Below, in pieces: positions 7,904 to 15,424 of a stretch of DNA of 16,922 nt. The notes under the pieces are model-generated. The model had not been told where the DNA came from. It was given only the letters and a program-made list of their open reading frames with translations, and did not search any database. Where the stretch lies: NCBI GenBank assembly GCA_002471185.1, contig DKPL01000037.1, positions 11,623 to 28,544 of the forward strand, given 5' to 3'. This stretch comes from Bacteroides sp. UBA7335 (GTDB lineage: Bacteria; Bacteroidota; Bacteroidia; Bacteroidales; Bacteroidaceae). The number at the start of each line of letters is the position of its first letter. Position 1 is the first letter of the stretch. The position numbers and the translations under genes were made by a program.

Positions 7904-8377
7904 CTATTTCAATTTAGCTTGTTGTTCTGCATAATCTCTGCGATAGCCATTAGGAGTTTTACCTACATTCTTATAGAAAGCAGCATAAAACGACTGACGG
8001 TTAGCAAAGCCTACCATCGCACTAATTTCTTCCACATTTTTATCAGCATAACGTTTGTCAGTCAGTAAGTGCAAAGCATCTTTTACTCTGTACTCATTCA
8101 ACAAGCAAGAATAATTTTGTCCGAAACGTGAATTAACAACAGCTGATAAGTAACGTGTGTTTGTTTTTAATTCTTTAGCAAGATCTTTAGCAGAATAATC
8201 AGGGTCTCTGTATTTCTTTTGGACCACTACAATATTCAAAATCTTATCATACAATTCGTCTGCCAATTCCGGTCTGATCAAAGAACGGTATGCAGCCTTT
8301 TTCTCCTTTTTCTCCCGTAAATTGTAAGGGCGCCTAGTAGGAGTTTCTTCTTGGTTTTTGTTTTCTAAATCACTCAT
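7904..8377 (-). CDS. AraC-type helix-turn-helix protein (DNA-binding domain only)
   Basis: The 157-residue protein has a Lys/Arg/Glu-rich leader (residues 1-40), a helical stretch (41-58), then one AraC-type DNA-binding domain to about 151. The two helix-turn-helix units are SAKDLAKELKTNTRYLSAVVN (first) and VEEISAMVGFANRQSFYAAFYK (second). GKTPNGYR closes the domain in the way PxxYR does in AraC proteins. There is no ligand-binding, receiver or membrane domain, so any signal would have to come through a partner, its own expression level or the short N-terminal part. It is transcribed alone: a terminator follows and a long leader with palindromes precedes it. Its targets are unknown; the DPP III operon next door is one possibility. 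Confidence 0.85.
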   Translation of the reverse strand: MSDLENKNQEETPTRRPYNLREKKEKKAAYRSLIRPELADELYDKILNIVVVQKKYRDPDYSAKDLAKELKTNTRYLSAVVNSRFGQNYSCLLNEYRVKDALHLLTDKRYADKNVEEISAMVGFANRQSFYAAFYKNVGKTPNGYRRDYAEQQAKLK

Positions 8378-8405
8378 TTAATTAACTGGTTAGGATTTGT
8401 ATATG

Positions 8406-8430
8406 AATATAACTACTTCCTAGTTATATT
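8406..8430. promoter_or_regulatory. 10-bp perfect inverted repeat in the AraC-type gene leader
   Basis: AATATAACTA (8406-8415) and TAGTTATATT (8421-8430) are perfect complements around the 5-base spacer CTTCC. The element lies 29-53 bases before the start codon, between the -7 box and the gene. It could be an mRNA hairpin or a regulator site. A smaller palindrome, ATTTGT-T-ACAAAT, follows at 8431-8443. Confidence 0.5.
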
Positions 8431-8458
8431 ATTTGTTACAAATTTCAAACATTATTTT

Positions 8459-8466
8459 CAAATATA
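8459..8466 (-). promoter_or_regulatory. Promoter -7 box for the AraC-type gene
   Basis: The minus strand reads TATATTTG, an exact TAnnTTTG match, 82 bases before the ATG at 8377. This gives a leader of about 75 bases that contains the 8406-8430 hairpin. No clear -33 element is seen, and the region is AT-rich enough to produce chance matches. Confidence 0.4.
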
Positions 8467-9122
8467 CAAATTTTTCGTATAAATTTTTCCACCATATAGC
8501 AGCAAAAAGTCAAAATAAAAGTTTTTTCCACCTATAAATCAGTTCAATAAGTAAACAGCTCCCTTATTTAGATCAATAGAACACACAGTTTAATAAAACA
8601 AATAATTGTTATCAAGAACTAATCAAAAATCAAATCATAACACTTATTATTATAAAAAATAAGAAAATACCCCTTGCATAAAATGTATTTATTATCTGTC
8701 TATCTCACATTTTTAAAGAGCAAAAAATTAAATTCTAACCCAAAATTAGATATGAAATTATCCTACTAAAAAACAATTAGATATTTACCTCAAATAATGA
8801 TTCAATTTTATTGAACCTGTATAAACCACACAATTAAGTCATTATTAAAGATACAAAAAGCAAGTCCGTACCATCAAATACCCTTAACAAAGAAAGTAAC
8901 CCATAAAATTAGAGATTCTCATATTGGATTATATTTTTTAGGTTAATACCTTCATTAGATAATAGTCAACACATTTAAGAAAATAGAAGAAAGTAACATG
9001 GTTGTATAAATAAAGCATAACAATAAAAAACAAGGAGATAAAACTATATATATAATCCTATAATAAACACAAAGCTTATATATTTTGAATCGCAAACACA
9101 ATCTATACATCAAAGAAAACCG
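8467..9122. other. AT-rich non-coding region between the AraC-type gene and recQ
   Basis: About 650 bases with no credible reading frame, tRNA-like fold, terminator or long repeat. The only structure seen is a short hairpin TTCAAT-TTT-ATTGAA at 8801-8815 and an AAGGAG-like stretch near 9031 that has no ATG after it. Both flanking genes read away from it. It may hold upstream regulatory DNA, an unrecognised small RNA or the remains of a lost gene; nothing visible chooses among these. Confidence 0.6.
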
Positions 9123-9130
9123 TACCTTTG
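9123..9130 (+). promoter_or_regulatory. Promoter -7 box for recQ
   Basis: TACCTTTG matches TAnnTTTG exactly and lies 20 bases before the ATG at 9151. Transcription would start near 9137, after the alternative upstream TTG codon at 9085, so this box decides the recQ start. Confidence 0.6.
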
Positions 9131-9150
9131 CAAAAAGACAAAATGTTTGT

Positions 9151-10962
9151 ATGATTCAAGTTTTAAAAAATTATTTTGGTTACGAAAAGTTTCGTCCGTT
9201 ACAGGAAGAGATAATTCAACATATAATACAAAAAAAAGACTGTTTAGTATTAATGCCTACCGGCGGTGGTAAATCAATTTGTTATCAGCTTCCTGCTCTT
9301 TTATGCGAAGGAACAGCAGTAGTTATTTCGCCATTGATTTCACTAATGAAAGATCAAGTTGAAGCATTAAAAGCTAATGGTATCGCAGCAGCAGCATTAA
9401 ACAGCAACAATGACGAAACTGAAAATGCCGAAATAAAAAGAGCTTGCATTACCGGCAAACTGAAACTACTATACATTTCTCCCGAGAAGCTTTTATCGGA
9501 GTTTGATTACTTTTTGAACAACATTCAAATTTCGCTTTTTGCCATCGACGAAGCACATTGCATCTCACAATGGGGACATGATTTTCGTCCGGAGTATACC
9601 CAAATGAGCATACTTCATCAACGCTTTCCTCAAGTACCCATTATAGCATTAACTGCAACCGCAGATAGAATAACACGTGACGACATTATCAATCAGCTTC
9701 GCTTAAAAGACCCAAGAGTTTTTATATCTTCATTCGACCGCCCTAATCTCAGTTTGACGGTTAAGCGTGGATTTCAGCAAAAAGAAAAGCACAAAGCTAT
9801 TCTTGATTTTATTGATAAGCACGCTAATGAAAGTGGGATAATATATTGTATGAGTAGAAGCAAAGCCGAATCGGTAGCACAGATGTTACAAAAACATCAC
9901 ATCAAAAGCGGAGTATATCATGCCGGGCTATCCTCTCAGCAACGCAATGAGACTCAAAGCGATTTTATAAACGATCGCATTCAAATAGTATGTGCTACCA
10001 TTGCCTTTGGCATGGGAATTGATAAATCAAATGTACGTTGGGTAATCCACTATAACCTACCCAAAAGCATAGAAAGTTTTTATCAAGAGATTGGTAGAGC
10101 CGGACGCGATGGTATGAACGCCGACACTATATTATTCTATTCGCTAGCCGATCTGATTTTATTGACCAAATTTGCTACAGAAAGCAAACAACAGCATGTT
10201 AATCTGGAGAAGCTTCAGCGAATGCAACAGTATGCCGAATCGGATATTTGTCGCCGTCGCATACTTTTAAACTACTTCAACGAAGTATCAAACGAAGATT
10301 GTGGCAATTGCGACGTATGCAAAAACCCACCACAACGCTTTGACGGGACAGTGATTGTACAAAAAGCACTAAGTGCCATTGCTCGCACCAATCAACAAAT
10401 TGGGGTAAGTATGTTGGTTGATATCTTAAGAGGATCATTTTCGGCAGACATTACCGAAAAAGAGTACGATAAATTAAAAACATTCGGAGCTGGTAGAGAT
10501 ATCCCCGCTCGCGATTGGCAAGACTATTTGCTACAGATGCTTCAGCTTGGTTATTTCGAGATAGCCTACAACGAGAAAAACCATTTAAAAATCACCAGTA
10601 GCGGTAGCGATATACTATTTGGTCGTTCTAAAGCCTCATTAGTTATCATTACTCGCACCGAAACAATAACAAAACAGAAGAAGAAAAAAGTAGTAGTAGA
10701 GAAAGAGCTACCAATGGCAATGCCGGCTATCGAAAACGAGAACTTATTCGAAGCATTGCGTGCACTTCGCAAGCAGTTAGCAGAGCAAGAAGCTTTGCCT
10801 GCCTACATTGTATTGACCGACAAAGTGTTGCATTTACTTTCCATCTCCCGCCCCACTACCATCGAAGAATTTGGTAATGTAAGCGGTATTGGAGAGTACA
10901 AAAAAAACAAATACGGAAAAGATTTTGTAGAGGTTATTAGGCAATACGAAGGGGTAGTTTAA
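9151..10962 (+). CDS. recQ: ATP-dependent DNA helicase RecQ
   Basis: From the ATG at 9151 the product has 603 residues, close to E. coli RecQ (about 610). It unwinds DNA 3' to 5' during recombinational repair. Motif 0 appears as YFGYEKFRPLQEEII (8-22), Walker A as MPTGGGKS (35-42), Walker B and aromatic-rich loop as DEAHCISQWGHDFRP (123-137), motif III as LTATA (167-171) and motif VI as QEIGRAGRDG (312-321). The zinc site cysteines are C367, C384, C387 and C390. A winged-helix region follows, with an HRDC domain at about 531-600. The frame is open to a TTG at 9085, but the added 22 residues do not look like RecQ and the -7 box at 9123 would lie inside them, so 9151 is preferred. It converges with the TPR gene, three bases apart. 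Confidence 0.97.
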   Translation: MIQVLKNYFGYEKFRPLQEEIIQHIIQKKDCLVLMPTGGGKSICYQLPALLCEGTAVVISPLISLMKDQVEALKANGIAAAALNSNNDETENAEIKRACITGKLKLLYISPEKLLSEFDYFLNNIQISLFAIDEAHCISQWGHDFRPEYTQMSILHQRFPQVPIIALTATADRITRDDIINQLRLKDPRVFISSFDRPNLSLTVKRGFQQKEKHKAILDFIDKHANESGIIYCMSRSKAESVAQMLQKHHIKSGVYHAGLSSQQRNETQSDFINDRIQIVCATIAFGMGIDKSNVRWVIHYNLPKSIESFYQEIGRAGRDGMNADTILFYSLADLILLTKFATESKQQHVNLEKLQRMQQYAESDICRRRILLNYFNEVSNEDCGNCDVCKNPPQRFDGTVIVQKALSAIARTNQQIGVSMLVDILRGSFSADITEKEYDKLKTFGAGRDIPARDWQDYLLQMLQLGYFEIAYNEKNHLKITSSGSDILFGRSKASLVIITRTETITKQKKKKVVVEKELPMAMPAIENENLFEALRALRKQLAEQEALPAYIVLTDKVLHLLSISRPTTIEEFGNVSGIGEYKKNKYGKDFVEVIRQYEGVV

Positions 10963-10965
10963 TTT

Positions 10966-11790
10966 TTACTTACATTGACTCAACCGACTGCTTAACTGCG
11001 CAGTCGGAACACCCAGTTTTATAGCTTTTTCAAAATCATTTTTAGCCAACACCTTCTTTCCCAACAAAAGATAAATATCTCCTCGTAATAGATAAGCATC
11101 AATCAAAGAAGGATTCAATCGAATTGCCTCATCCAAATCGGTCAATGCCAAATCAGTATGCTTCATTTCGCGCTCCACATCAGCACGCGCCACATATAGT
11201 ATAGCGTCTTCAGGATACTCTAACAGCAAACTATTAACTCCTTCTAGCGCCTCCTTATATTTCATCTCATTCTGATCTAATGTTACAAGTCCTAAGCGTG
11301 CATTATAATTTGCAGGATCAACCTCTAGTAAACGTTGATAGTCTGTTCGTGCCAATTTATAATCTCTACGAGTTTGATAAATATAAGCACGCATCATCAA
11401 AGCCTCTTTGTTTCCTTTATCAATATCGAGTACCTTCACATAATCATAACAAGCTTGATCTAACATACCCAATTCAAGATATAAAGCAGCCCTGTCTAAA
11501 ATGATAGGTAAAGTAGTAGGAGCCATATTTACTGCATAAGTATATGATTCTACCGCCTGCTCATACTTATTCATTCGTTTTTGAATCAACCCTAAATTAG
11601 AAAACAACAATGCATTGTAAGGATTGGCCGGTTCAAGCGCCATAGCCTCTTTCAGTAAAACTTCAGCACGTTCAAGACTATCCATTTCAATATAACCGAT
11701 AGCCTTTTCCGAAAGTACTTTATAAGAATCTTGCGCTCCTACATACGAACAAGAAAAAAACAATAAAAAAGTCAAATATAAATATCTCAT
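10966..11790 (-). CDS. Secreted tetratricopeptide repeat protein
   Basis: The protein is about 274 residues from the ATG at 11790, which begins a clear signal peptide, MRYLYLTFLLFFSCSYVGAQ, probably cleaved before DSYKVLSE. The frame is open to another ATG at 11823, adding 11 residues that would bury the signal peptide; ATG 11796 is also possible. The mature part is a chain of about seven TPR units in which xLGLxxxRxxxYxxAxxxYxxAVxxxP-like patterns recur, such as NLGLIQKRMNKYEQAVESYT and RGDIYLLLGKKVLAKNDFEK. It is probably a periplasmic protein-interaction scaffold; no enzyme domain is present and its partner is unknown. It lies a few tens of bases downstream of cysK on the same strand with no terminator between, so it is probably in its operon. 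Confidence 0.85.
   Translation of the reverse strand: MRYLYLTFLLFFSCSYVGAQDSYKVLSEKAIGYIEMDSLERAEVLLKEAMALEPANPYNALLFSNLGLIQKRMNKYEQAVESYTYAVNMAPTTLPIILDRAALYLELGMLDQACYDYVKVLDIDKGNKEALMMRAYIYQTRRDYKLARTDYQRLLEVDPANYNARLGLVTLDQNEMKYKEALEGVNSLLLEYPEDAILYVARADVEREMKHTDLALTDLDEAIRLNPSLIDAYLLRGDIYLLLGKKVLAKNDFEKAIKLGVPTAQLSSRLSQCK
10984..11007. terminator. Hairpin at the recQ/TPR convergent junction (terminator-like, no U-tract)
   Basis: CCGACTGC (10984-10991) and GCAGTCGG (11000-11007) are perfect complements around an 8-base loop. The right arm also belongs to a second palindrome, ACTGCGCAGT (10995-11004). It is about 20 bases past the recQ stop, inside the last codons of the TPR gene. It could stop recQ transcripts, but no proper T-run follows in either direction. 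Confidence 0.4.
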
Positions 11791-11849
11791 TATCATTAAT
11801 GTATTAATATCAATCAAAGCCATCGCTCCATATTTTCAATACCTATTCT

Positions 11850-12806
11850 TCAATCAAGCTCCAAAGGATAGGCATCAAAAGCAAAAAGCTCAGTAGACAA
11901 ATAGCGTTCACCCGTATCGGGCAATAAAGCCACAATCGTTTTATCTTTAAACTCTGGACGCATAGCCAATTGTGCAGCCGCATATGCAGCTGCCCCCGAT
12001 GATATTCCAGCCAATATACCTTCGGTCATAGCCAATTCTCGTCCACCTTTTATAGCTTGATCATCTTCAATAGGCATTACCTCATCAATAACCGAAGCAT
12101 CATAAATAGCAGGAACAAAGTTTGCACCTATTCCCTGAATGCGATGATTCCCCGCTTCTTTACCCGAAAGTACAGGAGAAGAGGCCGGTTCAACCGCTAC
12201 CACATAAACATTCGGATTATGTTTTTTCAACGCTCGGGCCACACCGGTTACTGTGCCACCCGTACCTACCCCGGCCACAAATACATCCACTTTCCCATCA
12301 GTATCTCTCCAGATCTCCTCACCCGTGGTCAACTCATGTTGATTGGCATTAGATTGATTTTCGAATTGTTGAAGAATTACCGAACCTGGAATTTTCTCAA
12401 GCAGTTCTTTAGCCTTTGTAATAGAGCCAGCCATTCCTTCGGTTCCATCGGTCAACACAATAGACGCTCCCAAAGCCTTCAGCAGGTTGCGGCGTTCAAT
12501 ACTCATTGTTTCGGGCATTGTCAAGATGAGTTGATACCCCTTAATAGTAGCCACCATTGCCAACCCCACTCCGGTATTTCCACTAGTTGGTTCAATGATT
12601 GTAGCTCCAGGATGAAGTTTACCTTTCATTTCAGCATCCTCTATCATAGCCAATGCTACTCTATCTTTCACACTCCCGCCCGGGTTAAAGCTTTCCAACT
12701 TAGCCAAAAACGGCTTGGAGAGCTTATATTTAGCACTAAAATTATTTAGCATTAATAGTGGCGTATTGCCTATTAATTCAGTTATATCCTTTGCTATCTT
12801 TTCCAT
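11850..12806 (-). CDS. cysK: Cysteine synthase A (O-acetylserine sulfhydrylase)
   Basis: The 318-residue PLP enzyme makes cysteine from O-acetylserine and sulfide in the cytosol. LIGNTPLL (11-18) starts the fold. The PLP-binding lysine is K47 in NPGGSVKDR. The substrate loop PTSGNTG lies at 73-79. The phosphate-binding GTGGT loop appears as GVGTGGTVTGVARAL, and ISSGAAAYAA and PDTGERYLST complete the C-terminal signature. QFENQSNANQHE matches the region of CysK around the QF-x-NxxNP motif, with AN-QHE in place of the more usual NPxxH. This and GKEAGNHRIQGIGA support cysteine synthase rather than cystathionine beta-synthase, though close paralogues (CysM type) cannot be fully excluded. A TPR gene follows in the same direction, and an LtaS-like operon leaves divergently from the same upstream gap. 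Confidence 0.95.
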   Translation of the reverse strand: MEKIAKDITELIGNTPLLMLNNFSAKYKLSKPFLAKLESFNPGGSVKDRVALAMIEDAEMKGKLHPGATIIEPTSGNTGVGLAMVATIKGYQLILTMPETMSIERRNLLKALGASIVLTDGTEGMAGSITKAKELLEKIPGSVILQQFENQSNANQHELTTGEEIWRDTDGKVDVFVAGVGTGGTVTGVARALKKHNPNVYVVAVEPASSPVLSGKEAGNHRIQGIGANFVPAIYDASVIDEVMPIEDDQAIKGGRELAMTEGILAGISSGAAAYAAAQLAMRPEFKDKTIVALLPDTGERYLSTELFAFDAYPLELD

Positions 12807-12837
12807 TGCAAGTACATTTTTTATAACCTATAATAGA

Positions 12838-12845
12838 CAAAGATA
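12838..12845 (-). promoter_or_regulatory. Promoter -7 box for cysK
   Basis: The minus strand reads TATCTTTG, an exact TAnnTTTG match, 31 bases upstream of the cysK ATG. Its upstream region overlaps the divergent promoter for the LtaS-like gene. Confidence 0.55.
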
Positions 12846-12858
12846 GCTAAAAGTGTGT

Positions 12859-12866
12859 TACCTTTG
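12859..12866 (+). promoter_or_regulatory. Promoter -7 box for the LtaS-like operon
   Basis: TACCTTTG matches TAnnTTTG exactly, 30 bases before the ATG at 12897. Only 13 bases separate it from the cysK -7 box on the other strand, so the two polymerase footprints must overlap. Confidence 0.6.
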
Positions 12867-12896
12867 TCTGCGTTCAATCTTTTTAAATAATTTGTA

Positions 12897-14732
12897 ATGA
12901 AAAGAAGGCTTTTTCGACTTATCGCTATCTATTTATTATTTATCCTCATATTCATTTTGCAAAAGCCCATATTTATGGCTTATTATCATAGTTTATTTGA
13001 TAATATCACCATAAGCGATTGGTTTAAAGTAATATGGAATGGCCTCCCACTCGATTTCTCTTTTGCCGGCTATCTCACCATAATTCCGGGTATACTCTCG
13101 ATTGTATCGGTGTGGACCAATAGCGAACTCTTAAAGAAAATATTTCAAGGCTATTTTATTCTAGTATCACTCTTTATATCATCCATTTTTATATTAGACT
13201 TAGGACTTTATGATTATTGGGGGTTTCGACTAGACTCTACCCCATTTTTTTATTTCTTTTCTTCGCCTAAGGATGCCTTTGCCAGCGTTACTATTGGATT
13301 ACTCCTTGTGGGATTTGTGAGCATGTTTATCTATGCCGCAGCATTATTTTTCGCATTATCTCTTACCCTAGGCAAAGAATCTCTTAAGCTCCCCTTCCAT
13401 CGCATCAATGACAGCCTCATCTTCTTAATACTCACAGGGTTACTATTTATCCCTATACGCGGTGGCTTTACCGTTTCTACGATGAACATAGGTAAAGTTT
13501 ATTTTAGCAACAATCAGCGCCTCAACCATGCTGCTATAAATCCATGTTTTAGTTTTATCGATTCATTCATGCGACAAACCAAGTTTGATAAGCAATATCG
13601 ACTACTGGAAGCGGAAGAAGCCGATGCTCGTTTCGCGAAACTAACACAGAAACCATCATCTGCTGATTCACAAAAGCTGATCAACAATACACGCCCCAAT
13701 GTTGTGATGATTATTATGGAAAGTTTTTCATCGTATTTGCTTCAGACCCTCGAAGCAGATACCGAAATTACTCCTCATGTAGACCGCATTGCCAACGAAG
13801 GCATACTATTCACCAATTTTTATGCTAACAGCTTTCGTACCGACCGTGGTTTAGTATCCATTTTCAGTGGTTATCCGGCTCAACCTACCACTAGCATCAT
13901 GAAGTATGCTCGTAAAACTCAAAGCTTACCCTCTATTCCCAAAAGTTTAAAAGCAGAAGGTTATCATTTATACTATTACTATGGTGGAGATGCCGACTTT
14001 ACCAATATGCGTTCATACCTTATATCAATGGGCATTGACAATATTGTATGCGACAAAGACTTTCCAGCTGGTGAACGATTGAGCAAATGGGGCGCACATG
14101 ATGAAGTGGTGTTCGACAAACTTTGGGGAAATTTAGAAGAAGGTAAATTACAGTCACCATTCTTTGTAGCGTTACAAACTTCAAGTAGTCATGAGCCCTT
14201 TGATGTGCCTTACAACAAACTAAAAGATGAACGCTTAAACGCCTTTGCCTATACCGATGAGTGTATTGGCAAGTTTATTGATGAACTTAAAACATCGCCT
14301 TTATGGAACAACACGTTGGTTGTTTTAGTACCCGACCACTTAGGATGCTATCCCTATAACATTCAAAATGAATCAGCCGGTCGTTTTAAAATACCCATGA
14401 TACTTAGCGGTGGCGTTATCAACGAGCCTGCACGTATCAACACTATTGGTTCTCAAATAGACATTGCTGCTACTTTATTAAATCAATTAGATATCTCTCA
14501 CGAAGAATTCACCTTCAGTAAAGATATACTCAACCCCGGTTCACCCCATTTTGCTTTTTTTACTATGCCCGACTTCCTCGGATGGGTTAGTCCTGAACAA
14601 GAAGAAGTTGTGTTCGACTGCAGTTCAAGCCAAGTAATAAATAGTAAAGGATCTGCCGAGAAAATAGAAGAGAATTTAAAAAACGGAAAAGCTTATTTGC
14701 AAAAGCTTTACGATGATATTGCTAAACGCTAA
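12897..14732 (+). CDS. LtaS-like membrane phosphotransferase (sulfatase/alkaline phosphatase fold)
   Basis: The 611-residue protein has about five N-terminal membrane segments (between residues 5 and 190) and a large extracytoplasmic catalytic domain from about 265. The metal and catalytic residues of the LtaS/EptA/OpgB group are in place: Glu in MIIMESF (E275), nucleophile Thr in SFRTDRG (T315), and Asp-His in VPDHLG (D480, H481). In this group the enzyme takes a phosphoglycerol or phosphoethanolamine head group from a phospholipid and puts it on a glycan or lipid at the outer face of the inner membrane. Gram-negative cells have no lipoteichoic acid, so an envelope polysaccharide, periplasmic glycan or lipid A-like acceptor is inferred; the donor and acceptor cannot be read from the sequence. 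It is first in an operon with a PAP2 phosphatase (14-base gap). Confidence 0.9.
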   Translation: MKRRLFRLIAIYLLFILIFILQKPIFMAYYHSLFDNITISDWFKVIWNGLPLDFSFAGYLTIIPGILSIVSVWTNSELLKKIFQGYFILVSLFISSIFILDLGLYDYWGFRLDSTPFFYFFSSPKDAFASVTIGLLLVGFVSMFIYAAALFFALSLTLGKESLKLPFHRINDSLIFLILTGLLFIPIRGGFTVSTMNIGKVYFSNNQRLNHAAINPCFSFIDSFMRQTKFDKQYRLLEAEEADARFAKLTQKPSSADSQKLINNTRPNVVMIIMESFSSYLLQTLEADTEITPHVDRIANEGILFTNFYANSFRTDRGLVSIFSGYPAQPTTSIMKYARKTQSLPSIPKSLKAEGYHLYYYYGGDADFTNMRSYLISMGIDNIVCDKDFPAGERLSKWGAHDEVVFDKLWGNLEEGKLQSPFFVALQTSSSHEPFDVPYNKLKDERLNAFAYTDECIGKFIDELKTSPLWNNTLVVLVPDHLGCYPYNIQNESAGRFKIPMILSGGVINEPARINTIGSQIDIAATLLNQLDISHEEFTFSKDILNPGSPHFAFFTMPDFLGWVSPEQEEVVFDCSSSQVINSKGSAEKIEENLKNGKAYLQKLYDDIAKR

Positions 14733-14746
14733 AATAAAACCCCATC

Positions 14747-15406
14747 ATGAACGGAATTATTGAAACCATGGCCAATGCCGACCAAAGCTTATTTCTATAT
14801 CTGAACAGTTTCCACAGCACGTTTTGGGATTACTTCATGAGTATTTTTACCGGAAAATTCATTTGGATTCCAATGTATGTCAGTATACTCTATGTGTTGC
14901 TAAAAAACTATTCTTGGAAAACCGTACTGTTTTGTTTGATAGCTATTGCACTCACCATCACCTTTGCCGATCAAATTTGTGCCAGTGTGATACGCCCCAT
15001 TGTAGAGCGTCCTCGCCCATCAGCCGAAGGCAGTCCAATAGCCGATTTAGCCTACATAGTAAACGGACGTCGTGGTGGAGGTTATGGATTTCCTTCATGC
15101 CACGCATCCAATTCTTTCGGTCTTGCCTTCTTCTTGATTTTATTATTTCGCAAAGGTTGGCTCAGTCTATTTATCTGCTGTTGGGCAGTAGTCAATTGCT
15201 ACACCCGTATCTATTTAGGTCTACACTACCCTGGCGACTTAATTGCCGGAATGCTGGTAGGAGGATGTGGTGCAGCTATCATGTACGGACTTTTGCGCTT
15301 GGTAGACAAAACTAATTTTGCCCATGCCAAGCAAACCTCCGTTATCGCATATGTGGGTTTACTAACCACACTTGGTATAGTTATTTATGCGATTACACAG
15401 GGATAG
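14747..15406 (+). CDS. PAP2-family membrane phosphatase
   Basis: The 219-residue integral membrane protein has all three PAP2 phosphatase motifs: R83-x6-RP (RPIVERPRP at 83-91, with Arg in the usual Lys position), PSCH (116-119) with the catalytic His, and R154-x5-H160-x3-D164 (RIYLGLHYPGD). Several hydrophobic segments surround these motifs, which face the periplasm in the family. Members remove phosphate from lipids such as phosphatidic acid, undecaprenyl pyrophosphate or phosphatidylglycerol phosphate, or from lipid A. It lies 14 bases after an LtaS-like transferase and shares its promoter, so a role in processing or recycling a lipid donor or product is likely. The precise substrate is not evident. 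Confidence 0.93.
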   Translation: MNGIIETMANADQSLFLYLNSFHSTFWDYFMSIFTGKFIWIPMYVSILYVLLKNYSWKTVLFCLIAIALTITFADQICASVIRPIVERPRPSAEGSPIADLAYIVNGRRGGGYGFPSCHASNSFGLAFFLILLFRKGWLSLFICCWAVVNCYTRIYLGLHYPGDLIAGMLVGGCGAAIMYGLLRLVDKTNFAHAKQTSVIAYVGLLTTLGIVIYAITQG

Positions 15407-15424
15407 AAAGAATTAAAAGCGATT

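Noticed and set aside
8740..8965. Several scattered TTAGATA copies in the long gap
   Set aside because: Spacing is irregular and the region is so AT-rich that short repeats like this are expected by chance.
9028..9060. AAGGAG-like Shine-Dalgarno sequence upstream of recQ
   Set aside because: No ATG or GTG follows within a useful distance and no frame of any length starts there, so it is probably a chance purine run.
12057..12749. 230-codon open frame antisense to cysK
   Set aside because: It lies wholly inside the certain cysK gene. Its product is His/Arg/Ser-rich low-complexity sequence without domain features and it has no promoter of its own; it is a shadow of cysK codon use.
14824..15315. 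163-codon open frame overlapping the PAP2 gene in another frame
   Set aside because: All three PAP2 motifs are in the other frame. The alternative product has no recognisable pattern.
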